Below are positions 34,252-43,917 of a DNA stretch of 64,000 nt, piece after piece (within the stretch, counting starts at the first letter, position 1; each line of letters opens with the position of its first letter). The position numbers were made by a program, and so were the translations under genes. The stretch is from Arthrobacter sp. ISL-95 (GTDB lineage Bacteria; Actinomycetota; Actinomycetes; Actinomycetales; Micrococcaceae), in assembly GCF_018613695.1 (NCBI RefSeq), contig NZ_JAGGPR010000005.1, forward strand, positions 181,509 to 245,508, in the 5' to 3' direction. The notes under the pieces are model-generated. The model saw only the letters and a list, made by a program, of their open reading frames with translations. It made no database searches and was not told the DNA's origin.

Positions 34252-36126
34252 CTATTCACAACGGGCCGTGTCTGCGGCGTGGATCACATCGGTAGAAAGC
34301 TGCGTTGTGGGTGTGACAACCAAATTCGGTTCCGTGTGCTGAACGATATGGCCGAAATTGAAATCCAGTGCGGTACTTTCACCTGGAGCCAGTCTGACGG
34401 TAGATGTACCGACCGCCCGCTGGCTGTGACGTTGCGCAGCGAAGGGTATTTGTTTGCCATCCTTGACAACGGTGTCAATATTCGAAAGCACCGGCCCGTA
34501 CGCTACGACGTTGGTTTGAACTGTGCCTGCAGGTACGCCAAACGCCCCGTCACCCGTCACATATTCCGGCAGGGAAGTTGCAGCGTCGGCAGGAGCCGTA
34601 TTAGTACTCGTAACCCTCACCGTAACTTCTCTGTAGCCGTCGCGTGTACAGTCCTTCACCACTTGCACGGTTCTCTTCATCCAGTAGTCCATTTTTGCCC
34701 CAGTGCCGTCGTTGAAATAGATGCCAAACTGGGCTGGTGAAATCGAGATGCCTGCGATCGACCCACTGAGGGTGTAACGGCCAATAGTGGCCTGTTCGTC
34801 CCCAGAGTTGGACCACAGAAGTATCCTTCGTTCCCCGACACCCCTCGAAAGGGCCTCAAGGAGTTTCTTGGCATCCGTTTTTCCAGCGGAGAGGGCCGAG
34901 AAGACTTCATTGGCCGCCCCTGCAAAGTACACATCCTGATCCTTTGGTTCTTCGATCTTGGCGTACGCATCCGACAACAATGTCTGAACAACGTTCTTCC
35001 CGGTCAGTTCTTGTGGCAAGTCGCGGCCAATTTGTCGAACAATCGGATCTTTGACCTCGACCGGGCCCGTGGCCTCGAGAATAAAGCTGAGCGCAACAGG
35101 GTCAAGTGACAAGACTCCGTCGAGCTGTTCTCCCGTGCTCTTTTCCCACATCGCACGAGCAGTGCTGGCGGATGTTGCGAAATCCGGAGTCAGGTTAACG
35201 TCCTGCATGAACTTGCCCAGCCTGGCGGTGTATATTGCCCGTTGTTCATCCTCGACGGCTACAGGCGGGACAAACGAGCCCAAAGCCGTAGCACTCGTTT
35301 GCGACTCCAGTTCCAGCTTGCCCTTGTCGACCTTCAGAACCGCTAGCGCGCCAGGAATTCCTCCGGTTGCACGGGATTCTGCATTATTTTGCATCAACAG
35401 CAGATATTTGCGTGGACTATCGGCTCCGAGCATGTCAGGAGCTAGTGCGGCCACGTCCGATGCAGAATTCAGGTCGCCTTGAAGCGACGCTAGCTGGTCG
35501 CGGGCGTCCACCAGGGGTTCGGATACCTGGGGTAGTAAGGAGCTGGTGTCAATATTGTTGAGTCGCTCTGCAGATTCGCGAATTGTGTGGGCAGCGGCCT
35601 GAACTTTAGGCGCGGCGGCTTTGAGTGGTCCCAGATCCATACCTGTGGAAGTTGGCGTTAAAGCCTTCCAGTCCAAGGATTGAAAAGCCGTGACCAGTGG
35701 AACCGCGCCCAACTGGGCCACGTCATCCGCGGTCGTGGCCACCTCGCTGACTGCTTCGAAATTTGGTCCCAAGAATGGGAGAACGGCTGCAAATCTCCAG
35801 ACAGGGTCTGATGCTGCGGTTCTGGCGGATTCAGTGTGCTTGACCATTGACTGAACCGCCGCCTCGGCTCCTGCTGCGTCATTTGAAGCAAGCGCGACCT
35901 TGAGCCTAGGGACGATTTCGGTGGCTGCCTGCAGTTCGCTCTTAACCGATAGTGCTTTAGAGCCCAACCAGGCTGCTGCACCAAGGAGCAATACGACTAC
36001 GGTTGATGACACCACGCCGGCAATTAGGACACGGCGTCGACGCTGTGCCTTCAATCTTCCCTGACGACGAATGTCCGTTTGGGCGGCGTCCCTACCAACC
36101 TGTTCTTGTTTTCTCTTGGTACTCAT
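34252..36126 (-). CDS. DUF4012-domain membrane-anchored protein
   Basis: 624 residues. Basic N-terminus (RLKAQRRRRVLIAGVV), a signal-anchor helix, a helical region (residues ~60-215), then the DUF4012 core starting at DSPRKYLLLMQNNAESRATG and including the GIPGALAVLKVDKGKL segment, DEQRAIYTARLGKFMQDVNL and LSLDPVALSFILEATGPVEV. DUF4012 proteins are frequent in actinobacterial exopolysaccharide loci and are thought to act outside the membrane in polymer assembly or attachment; the activity is not established. Followed by the LANTG protein gene, preceded by ugd with 3 bp between. Confidence 0.85.
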   Translation of the reverse strand: MSTKRKQEQVGRDAAQTDIRRQGRLKAQRRRRVLIAGVVSSTVVVLLLGAAAWLGSKALSVKSELQAATEIVPRLKVALASNDAAGAEAAVQSMVKHTESARTAASDPVWRFAAVLPFLGPNFEAVSEVATTADDVAQLGAVPLVTAFQSLDWKALTPTSTGMDLGPLKAAAPKVQAAAHTIRESAERLNNIDTSSLLPQVSEPLVDARDQLASLQGDLNSASDVAALAPDMLGADSPRKYLLLMQNNAESRATGGIPGALAVLKVDKGKLELESQTSATALGSFVPPVAVEDEQRAIYTARLGKFMQDVNLTPDFATSASTARAMWEKSTGEQLDGVLSLDPVALSFILEATGPVEVKDPIVRQIGRDLPQELTGKNVVQTLLSDAYAKIEEPKDQDVYFAGAANEVFSALSAGKTDAKKLLEALSRGVGERRILLWSNSGDEQATIGRYTLSGSIAGISISPAQFGIYFNDGTGAKMDYWMKRTVQVVKDCTRDGYREVTVRVTSTNTAPADAATSLPEYVTGDGAFGVPAGTVQTNVVAYGPVLSNIDTVVKDGKQIPFAAQRHSQRAVGTSTVRLAPGESTALDFNFGHIVQHTEPNLVVTPTTQLSTDVIHAADTARCE

Positions 36127-36129
36127 CGT

Positions 36130-37443
36130 CTATGGTCGGCCCAGGCCACGGTAGTGCCATCCCGCAGCTCGCCACTTCGCGGGGTCAAGAACATTTCTCC
36201 CGTCGAGGATCCGAGGCTCCGTCACATATTGCTTGACCGTATGCGGATCCATTTCGCGATACTGCTGCCACTCTGTGAGCAGAAGGAGAGCATCGGCATG
36301 CATGACTGCGGTCTCTGTGTCTTCCACGTACTGTAGTTCCGGGAATCGACGGGCCGCGTTAGCTAGAGCCTTAGGGTCGCTGACAGTCACCACTGCCCCT
36401 TGCAACTGAAGCTGAGCTGCGATGCTTAGCGCCGGTGAGTCACGGACATCGTCACTTTCCGGTTTGAACGCGGCGCCCAAAACGGTAATTCTCTTTCCGA
36501 GCAGGCTGCCGCCACACAACTCCCGGGTCAGCTCGACGACCCGGGTTCGTCGGCGCATGTTGATGGCATCAACCTCGCGGAGGAACGTTAGTGCTTGGTC
36601 AGCGCCGAGTTCTCCCGCGCGAGCCATGAACGCACGGATATCTTTGGGCAGACAACCTCCTCCGAATCCAATTCCGGCGTGGAGGAACTTCCGTCCAATG
36701 CGATCGTCCATTCCGATCGCGTCGGCCAACTGCGTGACATCTGCTCCTGCTGCTTCGCAAAGCTCCGCCATGGCGTTGATGAACGAGATTTTTGTTGCAA
36801 GGAATGAATTGGCGGCTGTTTTTACGAGCTCTGCAGTCGCTAGGTCAGAAACCAGTCGGGGAGTCCCTGCAGACAGAGGCGCATCGTAGACCTCATCCAG
36901 GATGGCGACGGCCGGGTGATCCTCGGAACCATCGGCGACACCATAAACAAATCGATCTGGATTGAGAGTGTCGGATACCGCGTGGCCTTCACGCAGGAAC
37001 TCGGGATTCCATACGAGGTGCACATCCGGTTGAACTTCAGCGATCACTTCAGCGAGGCGAGATGCTGTGCCAACTGGGACTGTTGACTTTCCTACGACGA
37101 CCTCGCCTGCAGAAAGGTGCGGCAGGAGAGCGCGAAGGGCGGCATCCACATAGCTCATGTCCGCGGCGTTTTCCCCCTTCTTCTGAGGCGTACCGACACA
37201 AATGAAATGAACGTCGCTCCCAGCGGCGGATGCCATGTCTGATGTGAAAGAGAGACGGCCTGTATCTTGGACCTCCTTAAGAAGGTCCTCAAGTCCCGGC
37301 TCATAGAAAGGGGCAGTTGCCGCGGAGAGTTCGGCGATCTTGCGCTCATCCACATCGATGCCAACGACGTGGTGGCCCAATTTTGCCATGCACGCGGCAT
37401 GAACTGCACCAAGGTAGCCGCAGCCAATTACTGATATACGCAT
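36130..37443 (-). CDS. ugd: UDP-glucose 6-dehydrogenase
   Basis: 437 residues, standard length. MRISVIGCGYLGAVHAACMA is the NAD-binding Rossmann start (GxGxxG), followed by VPVGTASRLAEVIAE, NPEFLREGHAVSDTLNPDR, and GFGGGCLPKDIRAFM with the catalytic Cys; the C-terminal UDP-binding domain has AAFKPESDDVRDSPALSIA. It oxidises UDP-glucose to UDP-glucuronate with two NAD. It supplies a charged precursor for the polysaccharide made by this locus. Three bases separate it from the DUF4012 gene; the sugar transferase gene is 44 bp upstream. Confidence 0.95.
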   Translation of the reverse strand: MRISVIGCGYLGAVHAACMAKLGHHVVGIDVDERKIAELSAATAPFYEPGLEDLLKEVQDTGRLSFTSDMASAAGSDVHFICVGTPQKKGENAADMSYVDAALRALLPHLSAGEVVVGKSTVPVGTASRLAEVIAEVQPDVHLVWNPEFLREGHAVSDTLNPDRFVYGVADGSEDHPAVAILDEVYDAPLSAGTPRLVSDLATAELVKTAANSFLATKISFINAMAELCEAAGADVTQLADAIGMDDRIGRKFLHAGIGFGGGCLPKDIRAFMARAGELGADQALTFLREVDAINMRRRTRVVELTRELCGGSLLGKRITVLGAAFKPESDDVRDSPALSIAAQLQLQGAVVTVSDPKALANAARRFPELQYVEDTETAVMHADALLLLTEWQQYREMDPHTVKQYVTEPRILDGRNVLDPAKWRAAGWHYRGLGRP

Positions 37444-37487
37444 TGTGAGTCGATTCCTTTCGCAGCAATCTGCGTGGGAGGTTGGGC

Positions 37488-38924
37488 CTAATATGCGCCG
37501 GTGCTGTGGAACACGGCGCGAGCTGTTCGAAGGATGATGACAAGGTCCCCGGCCAGAGACCAGTTTTCAACGTAGTAAAGGTCGAGACGAACTGAGTCCT
37601 GCCAGGAAAGGTTGGAACGGCCGCTTACTTGCCAGAGTCCGGTTAGTCCTGGTTTGACAAGCAAGCGGCGCCGAACATCCTGTTCGTAAGCTTCAACTTC
37701 CCGCGGCAGTGGTGGCCGCGGGCCCACGAGGCTCATTGAGCCTCCCAAGATGTTAAAAAGTTGTGGAAGCTCGTCAAGACTGTACTTACGAAGGAAACCA
37801 CCCACTCTGGTGATACGGGGATCATCCTTCAACTTAAAGAGAAGACCTTTGCCCTCGTTGCGATGTTCCAGTTCGGCGAGGCGAGCTTCCGCATCTACCA
37901 CCATGGACCGGAACTTGAGCATCTGGAATGGGCGTCCCTCTATACCCACGCGAGATTGGCTGAACAAAATCGGGCCTTTGCTGTCCATCCGTACCAGAAG
38001 AGCAACCACCGCCATGAGCGGAGACAAGACGAGAATTAAGATGCCTGAGACGAGGATGTCGAATAGGCGCTTCGCAACTCGCTGCCCGCCTTCCAACGTG
38101 GGAGTTGTCACGTGGATTAGGGGCAGCCCTGCCACCTGCTGCGTATGAATTCTCGGACCAGCTATGTCGGTGAGAGCCGGTGCCATGATCAAGCCGACGT
38201 TACGTGAGGCGAGTTCCCAGCCAAGTTGGCGGATCGTTTGGGGATTAAGTTGGACGCCAGCAGAAACCGCCACAGCATCAGCTCGGCACTCATCGATGGC
38301 AGCCAAGACTGAAGCCGTGTCGATGCCATTGCCCAATATGGGAAGCGCTGGCCCTTGATCTGTCGACTCTCCGTATAGCGCCCCCGGAGTATAGGCAGCT
38401 ATTGGAAGGTACCCAGCGTGCTTGGCGCTATGGAGGGATGAAGCCAAATGCGCCACTGCGCTCGGGCCGCCCAACAAAAGGAGGCGCGACATACTGCGTC
38501 CCTTTTGTCGAGCAACGCTCAGATGCTGCCGGAGAAGCCAGCGGGCCAGCAGGAGTCCTGCAAGACCGACAGGCAGCGCGATTCCGACGTAGCCTCTGGC
38601 TGTCTCAATTCGAAACACGTAGGAGAAGATAGCTATAAGACCAAAGAGCCACAGCGAAGCGGCCGCCACGCGCTTGTACTCATCAGGGCCTGCACCCAAG
38701 ATGCGGCTTTGACGACTGCTCCACGCGCCAAGCATGCACCACCAAGCGGCAGCCAAGACTGCCGACAGCCAGGCATAGTTCAGCTCCTGACCCGATACCA
38801 CAAAGTCTGGTTCGAGCCCGAATCTTATGACATATGCACCGGCTACAGCCCAGATAATGACAAATCCGTCAACAACACGAAGGATGCGGGAAGTGCGCTG
38901 CCGCCAATCAGAATCCGTGTCCAA
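37488..38924 (-). CDS. Polyprenyl glycosylphosphotransferase (initiating transferase)
   Basis: 478 residues. Four or five N-terminal helices, a central CoA-binding-like domain (SRLLLLGGPSAVAHLASSLH), then the catalytic bacterial sugar transferase domain: KRLFDILVSGILILVLSPLM, GPILFSQSRVGIEGRPFQML, FRSMVVDAE, KYSLDELPQLFNILGGSMSL and VGPRPPLPREVEAYE. It transfers a hexose-1-phosphate to undecaprenyl phosphate and so starts repeat-unit assembly. Located directly upstream of ugd on the same strand. Confidence 0.9.
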   Translation of the reverse strand: MDTDSDWRQRTSRILRVVDGFVIIWAVAGAYVIRFGLEPDFVVSGQELNYAWLSAVLAAAWWCMLGAWSSRQSRILGAGPDEYKRVAAASLWLFGLIAIFSYVFRIETARGYVGIALPVGLAGLLLARWLLRQHLSVARQKGRSMSRLLLLGGPSAVAHLASSLHSAKHAGYLPIAAYTPGALYGESTDQGPALPILGNGIDTASVLAAIDECRADAVAVSAGVQLNPQTIRQLGWELASRNVGLIMAPALTDIAGPRIHTQQVAGLPLIHVTTPTLEGGQRVAKRLFDILVSGILILVLSPLMAVVALLVRMDSKGPILFSQSRVGIEGRPFQMLKFRSMVVDAEARLAELEHRNEGKGLLFKLKDDPRITRVGGFLRKYSLDELPQLFNILGGSMSLVGPRPPLPREVEAYEQDVRRRLLVKPGLTGLWQVSGRSNLSWQDSVRLDLYYVENWSLAGDLVIILRTARAVFHSTGAY

Positions 38925-39108
38925 TTATGAACCCCATGACATAGATAATCCTGGTCGGGGAAACCCCCCGTTGTTAGGATACAGGCGCTGTTCTCGGTGC
39001 CGTAATATTTCGATACCCGATCGCGAATGTTCGCGGGGGGCGGGCAAGCTGGCCTCGACTGATTTGGCAATGTGACTATCTGCGCCGTATCCGTGTTGCT
39101 CTGTGAAA

Positions 39109-40257
39109 TCACTTTGCACGTTGGAAACGCCGGACGCTGAACTTCGCTGGGCTATCGGCGCGCCTCACAAGTCGAGTGAGAGCCTCCTCGTAGGCCGCAC
39201 AAACCCCCTCCCACGAGTAGTCGGAGATAGCTCGCTTCTGGGCTGATTCCGAGAGTTCCTGCTGCTTCTCGGAATCGTTCATGACTGCCGAAAGCCCGGC
39301 CACGATTGATGCGGGAGTCGCCTCGACGAATTCTGCCCCGCTGCCCAAAACTTCCCTGTTGTAAACAGTGTCCCGGGCTACAACTGGTGAGCCGCATGCC
39401 ATTGCTTGTACTAGCGCGGGGTTAGTGCCCCCAACGCTGTGCCCGTGGAAGTAAGCTCCAGCATGCTGCCATAGTGAGTGGAGTTTCCGATCGTCACTGA
39501 CATGGCCCAGCCAGTAAAAGTTTGCCGACTTGGCCCTGAGGTCGGCGGCCCGCTCATCGAGTTCACCGCCGTAACCTGAGGAGCCAACGAGTACTACTGG
39601 CCAAGATTCCGCGAGTGTCTCGGCTGCATCCATGAATTCTGGAATCGTGTTCTCGGGTACGAATCTGGCAACGGCTAGAATGTATCCTCGGTGGGTAAAA
39701 GGTTCTTCTACTGCCAATTCCTCTGACACGTCGCCCCCATAGGGGATAAAGTCTCCGTCAACCTTGAATTCTGCACGCCAGTAGTCACCGATAGCCTCTG
39801 CGTCATAGACCATTCGGGTGCCAAACCTGGCTGTCATGACGGCCCCCAAATGGAACGCCTTTTTTGCGAGTCGTCCCCACTTGGCACGCTCCCACTCAAT
39901 GCCATCAACATTTACCAGAGTCGGAATGCGTCTCAACTTAAGCATTGGTAGGAAGTAACCATTGGCAGTATTCATCACTAATGCCACATCAGGTTTTTTG
40001 ACAAGAGCATGTAATGAAGATGTCAGTCCGTACGAGAGAGTACTCAACGACTTCGATTCGACGCCCGGCATAACGACTGACTTGACGCGAGGATCCATCG
40101 TGCTGTCGTTGACCTTGGTCGCATTCTTCCGGCCATAGACAGTTACGTCCCAACCCCTCTCGGCGAGATAGGGCGCGAGCCGGCGGACAGCGGTCTCAAA
40201 TCCGCCGTAGTAGCTGGGATAGCCCCTTGTTCCAATGATGGCTACAGATCGTTTCAT
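39109..40257 (-). CDS. DUF1972/GT4 glycosyltransferase (rhamnosyltransferase type)
   Basis: 382 residues from MKRSVAIIGTRGYPSYYGGF, the DUF1972 signature found in rhamnosyltransferases. A GT-B C-terminal half follows: ILAVARFVPENTIPEFMDAA, FYWLGHVSDDRKLHSLWQHA and HGHSVGGTNPALVQAMACGS with the donor-binding Glu replaced by Asn/Pro context. With dTDP-rhamnose genes in the locus, rhamnose transfer is a reasonable inference. The start is the Met at the beginning of the Rossmann strand, since upstream residues overlap the previous gene and lack homology. Confidence 0.85.
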   Translation of the reverse strand: MKRSVAIIGTRGYPSYYGGFETAVRRLAPYLAERGWDVTVYGRKNATKVNDSTMDPRVKSVVMPGVESKSLSTLSYGLTSSLHALVKKPDVALVMNTANGYFLPMLKLRRIPTLVNVDGIEWERAKWGRLAKKAFHLGAVMTARFGTRMVYDAEAIGDYWRAEFKVDGDFIPYGGDVSEELAVEEPFTHRGYILAVARFVPENTIPEFMDAAETLAESWPVVLVGSSGYGGELDERAADLRAKSANFYWLGHVSDDRKLHSLWQHAGAYFHGHSVGGTNPALVQAMACGSPVVARDTVYNREVLGSGAEFVEATPASIVAGLSAVMNDSEKQQELSESAQKRAISDYSWEGVCAAYEEALTRLVRRADSPAKFSVRRFQRAK

Positions 40258-40309
40258 GGATGATTCCGTTCTTGGATGATGTTCAGTTCCGGCTGACCTT
40301 GCTGATGCG

Positions 40310-41437
40310 TCAACGGGTGAGCTCACTGAGGACGAACTCTGTCTTGTGCCGCCAGGTGTGGACCTCCGGGATGTTCCCCGGTTCGCGGGGAATCCTCCTT
40401 TGGGATCCGACTTTCGTCTCAATCCAGGCAACGTGATCTTCGGCAGGGCGAACGTAAACGGACCCCAGGTCTCGTTGTCCGGCGCCCGCCACGGGAGTCG
40501 ATAGGACAGGTAGGCCGGCGGCCCTGTATTCGTAAGTTTTAAGAACGTCTCCGCCTACCTCGAACTCGCCCACGTTGTGTGGGACCCACCCAATATCGAA
40601 GGACTGGAGAAGCGCAGGTACGTCCTTGTAATGTACGTCTCCCAGTAGCTCGAGGTTCGGAAGGGTCTCCATCACTGGCCTATATTCACTGTCCAGAATT
40701 GGCCCAGCAAACACGAACTTTATCGCGGGCAGTTTTTCCGCTGCCTCGCTGACGAGTTCGAGGTTAACTCTTTTGCCGATTTTTCCGACATAGCCGACGG
40801 TGACTGGTCCCGAAGCGGTGGACGCCGGATCGAAGCGTTCTGGATCGCAACCGTTTGTCAGCAGAGTCGCATCGTGTCGACCGAATCGATGAGCTAGTGC
40901 GAGTGTGCCCTCAGCGTTCGCCGTAACGGAGTCAGCTCGATCAAAAATACGCCGATACGCTATTTCGAGCTCTGGCCAAATGGATTCGAAGGCATAGTGA
41001 ATCGACCAGTCATCCAAGAGGTCGACGGAGATCTTTCGCTTCCCGCTTTCCAGGTCATTCCATATGTTTGAGAGGGCTACTAGCGGGTTCCAAATTACAG
41101 CAGGGGTCTTGTCACCAGCGTTTGGCAGCGTGTAGTCGTTCTTCGACTGCAACCACCAAGCGCGTCGGTCCTTGAACTTGGGAATAGCCCAAGAATACGA
41201 ATCAAAAGCCACAGTATTGGCCGCGGCTGGCATTTGGAGAATTTTGCGAGTGAGGGGTCGGAGTAGCTGCGGTTCCGGTCGTGAGAGTACGGCAACAGGG
41301 CCAGTTGATGAATTGAGCTTTCCAAGCCATTCGATCATGTGGCCATCGCGTGTTCGATAACCTTCACTTAACAGTTTCTGTTGACCGTGCATAGGAAAGG
41401 CCAGGACTGAAGGGGTTGAGTTCTGCAAGGATGACAT
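40310..41437 (-). CDS. GT-B glycosyltransferase
   Basis: 375 residues. VLAFPMHGQQKLLSEGYRTR at the N-terminus, RRIFDRADSVTANAEGTLAL in the middle, then TNGCDPERFDPASTASGPVT and VGYVGKIGKRVNLELVSEAA, DVPALLQSFDIGWVPHNVGE, and VLKTYEYRAAGLPVLSTPVA, the donor-binding EYRAAGLPV loop of GT4/teichuronic-acid-type enzymes. Probably adds one sugar to the lipid-linked unit at the cytosolic face. Sugar donor unknown. Confidence 0.85.
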   Translation of the reverse strand: MSSLQNSTPSVLAFPMHGQQKLLSEGYRTRDGHMIEWLGKLNSSTGPVAVLSRPEPQLLRPLTRKILQMPAAANTVAFDSYSWAIPKFKDRRAWWLQSKNDYTLPNAGDKTPAVIWNPLVALSNIWNDLESGKRKISVDLLDDWSIHYAFESIWPELEIAYRRIFDRADSVTANAEGTLALAHRFGRHDATLLTNGCDPERFDPASTASGPVTVGYVGKIGKRVNLELVSEAAEKLPAIKFVFAGPILDSEYRPVMETLPNLELLGDVHYKDVPALLQSFDIGWVPHNVGEFEVGGDVLKTYEYRAAGLPVLSTPVAGAGQRDLGSVYVRPAEDHVAWIETKVGSQRRIPREPGNIPEVHTWRHKTEFVLSELTR

Positions 41438-41460
41438 CCTCTGGTTGGGCTGTGATGGGT

Positions 41461-42651
41461 TTACGCTGCGACTCGAACATGCCGTCCGATCATGAGAACA
41501 GTGCTCTTTTGGTGTATCGAACGGCCGACGAGCCAAATGAGCCAAAACAAGTAAGTGGCCGCAGACACAAATGCGGCGCCGACTATCCCAAAAGAGGGAG
41601 CGAAAATGAAGTTGCCGCCGATGTTCAAGGCGGCCAGGAGTCCCAGTATTCCTATGCTTGAACGATATGATCCTGATGCCATCAGTGCCACATACCGTGG
41701 TGCACTCCAGACCATGAAGAGTCCTGCGGCGACAACGCCTAGAGCAACGTCAAAGTCCGCCACGTATCGGCCACCCGAAAGGATATTGGTTCCCCAGTGG
41801 ACTCCTGGAACCAACAGGACAGCGATCAGTGCCATCCCGCCTAAGTAGAGAACACCTGACTTTGATGAGGTCCCTTGAAAGGACCGACGGAGATTTCTTG
41901 CGATGTAAGCATTGGATAGAGATCGGAAGACGCGGTCCACAAGACCGTAAGCCATCGCGTACGTAGCAAGCTCCAATGGCTGGACGATCCCTTCCAAGAT
42001 CAGGCGGTCAGCGCTGGCGATAATCCACAAAGCCATGTTCATGGCTCCCACAGCGTGACTTGATATGCCTTTGGCCCGTTCTAGGGCCGCACTCCAGCGA
42101 CGTGGCCACAGTGATAGAGAGACGAGATTCGCCGCGAACGTACTACATATCGCAGTTGTGAAAGTAACGGCATCAAGAACAAAAAGCGTACCAAGGAAAA
42201 GGAGAGGGGCTAGTGCTCTCGTGGCAAGGATGATGAGGTAGCGATTAAACCGTCCAGCGCCGAGTTCAAAGGATGTACTCGATTCAGCGAACACGAAACT
42301 AAGCATGCACAAACCGGCAACCAGGGCGTCGAAATTATATTCCCGAACCGCCCCTACGTAGAGCCCTACTCCGGCAGCAGCAGCAACGGCCACCCACAGT
42401 TCGGACTGCTGGAATCGGATTCTCCTATGTCCGTCGGCGGACATCTTGGCGATTCGTGTCCCAGTCCCAGTTCCGACAACAGCGTTTCCTATTGCCCAAA
42501 GAGCAGTGACAACGGCGTAGTGAGCGTAATCGGCCGTTGGCATGCCTCGTGCCAGTAGGGAGACTGTCACAAGGGCGGTTACGGCGGTCAATCCTTGTGC
42601 CAACAAGGATTGATGGAAGAGAGCCCGTACGGCGCGCTTTAACCGCTTCAT
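41461..42651 (-). CDS. Polysaccharide flippase (Wzx/MATE-like)
   Basis: 396 residues with about 12 helices and almost no soluble regions. The start FHQSLLAQGLTAVTALVTVS plus an Arg/Lys-rich first loop, and YATYAM-like residues in the middle (PLELATYAMAYGLVDRVFRS), are typical of Wzx O-unit translocases. It would flip the undecaprenyl-linked repeat unit to the outer face, consistent with a Wzx/Wzy pathway with the ligase/polymerase at 29.4-30.8 kb and the BY-kinase at 43.9-45.4 kb. Confidence 0.8.
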   Translation of the reverse strand: MKRLKRAVRALFHQSLLAQGLTAVTALVTVSLLARGMPTADYAHYAVVTALWAIGNAVVGTGTGTRIAKMSADGHRRIRFQQSELWVAVAAAAGVGLYVGAVREYNFDALVAGLCMLSFVFAESSTSFELGAGRFNRYLIILATRALAPLLFLGTLFVLDAVTFTTAICSTFAANLVSLSLWPRRWSAALERAKGISSHAVGAMNMALWIIASADRLILEGIVQPLELATYAMAYGLVDRVFRSLSNAYIARNLRRSFQGTSSKSGVLYLGGMALIAVLLVPGVHWGTNILSGGRYVADFDVALGVVAAGLFMVWSAPRYVALMASGSYRSSIGILGLLAALNIGGNFIFAPSFGIVGAAFVSAATYLFWLIWLVGRSIHQKSTVLMIGRHVRVAA

Positions 42652-42658
42652 GATGTTG

Positions 42659-43828
42659 TCATTGTCTCGAATCGATCACTGACAGAAGAGACGACAGCTG
42701 CCCCGCGGCTGCTACCGGCGTAAGTAACGCTTCGAAGCGCTGCCTCGCCAACCGACCGGAGTGCCCGTTCGCCAGGGTTCTGATTTGTTCAGCTACAGCT
42801 GAAGGGCTGAGTGACGTCTGGAGGGGCGTGTAGGCTTCCGAAGCAATCTCATCGATGGCGGGCGTCGGTGACGCCAGCACCGGAACGCTCGACCTCATTG
42901 AGTCAACCAGCTTTGCGGGGAGCTGGAACTGAGCTCCTGGACCATCGTCGGTTATCGGTATTAAGGAAACGTCGACCTGCGAATAGGCCTCATGCAAAGG
43001 CATATTTGGTGGAAGTTCGATCCAGTTTTCGTCTGTGCTCTCCGGCTTTCCGAGACCACAATTGGCGAAAGTCACGAGAGTCAGATCTTTGTTTTGCCTC
43101 ATCAACTCCAGGAGCAGTCCACTGCCCTTGTGGGGACGTAGCGTTCCCAATGAACCGAACGTCACTCTAGGCGTCGACCCAAGTTCCTTGGAATGGTCTC
43201 CGATATCCTCGCGAACATGGGGAATCCGTGCCGAGGGCTGGAAGGATTTTGGGTAGACAGTCGCCAGCGAATTACTCGAGAACGTAAAACCGTGGGCTAC
43301 ACGGGCAATACGGGCCTGGGCTTGGCGTATCCTTCGAGCACTGCCGCGACGAACGGGATTCAACTTCAGTTTGTTGATAAGGCTCTGTCGCGTGAAAGCC
43401 TCTGCCAATCCGGCATCATCATCATCGAGATCCAAGATGATGAGCGCATCAGGTACAGCTCGACTAATGTAGGTGGCCAACCGATCAACAGGCGAGATAC
43501 CTTTGGCTAACCAAAAGACCGTACGACTACTGGACCGCTTGGGGAGCGCGGCCAGTTCTTTTTTCCATTTTTTGGTCAGCCCTTCCGTATCAATCTGAAA
43601 TTGGCTAGCGCCCTTCCAAATCGGGCCATCACCGAAGGCCAAGAGGCGGGTGGGTCCGATCGCCTCGGCCACCATCGCCATGGAAATGGCCCTGCCGAGG
43701 GCGTTCGAGTCAATTGCATGGCCAATGACCACGAAGTCGAAGGCGTGATCGTGTGCCTTTTCGTCGGCTAGCATTTGCGTCTCCAAAGGGATCATGGGAG
43801 TCGACACTCGTCGTGACAACTTCTGCAA
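42659..43828 (-). CDS. Glycosyltransferase-like protein
   Basis: Up to 389 residues; true start may be one of the Met residues 12 or 19. FDFVVIGHAIDSNALGRAIS and MVAEAIGPTRLLAFGDGPIW form a first Rossmann-like half; the second half has TPRVTFGSLGTLRPHKGSGL and FQLPAKLVDSMRSSVPVLAS, the donor-site region of GT-B enzymes. An acidic stretch ILDLDDDDAG is unusual. Seven bases from the flippase gene. The specific linkage is unknown. Confidence 0.75.
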   Translation of the reverse strand: MQKLSRRVSTPMIPLETQMLADEKAHDHAFDFVVIGHAIDSNALGRAISMAMVAEAIGPTRLLAFGDGPIWKGASQFQIDTEGLTKKWKKELAALPKRSSSRTVFWLAKGISPVDRLATYISRAVPDALIILDLDDDDAGLAEAFTRQSLINKLKLNPVRRGSARRIRQAQARIARVAHGFTFSSNSLATVYPKSFQPSARIPHVREDIGDHSKELGSTPRVTFGSLGTLRPHKGSGLLLELMRQNKDLTLVTFANCGLGKPESTDENWIELPPNMPLHEAYSQVDVSLIPITDDGPGAQFQLPAKLVDSMRSSVPVLASPTPAIDEIASEAYTPLQTSLSPSAVAEQIRTLANGHSGRLARQRFEALLTPVAAAGQLSSLLSVIDSRQ

Positions 43829-43917
43829 TCGGCATGTACGGCACCCCTGGTCCTAGTTCCAGATCAAGTTGAGATGAGACCAGGAAGCAGAATCGGGTTG
43901 ATGCTAAGTAACGTCGG

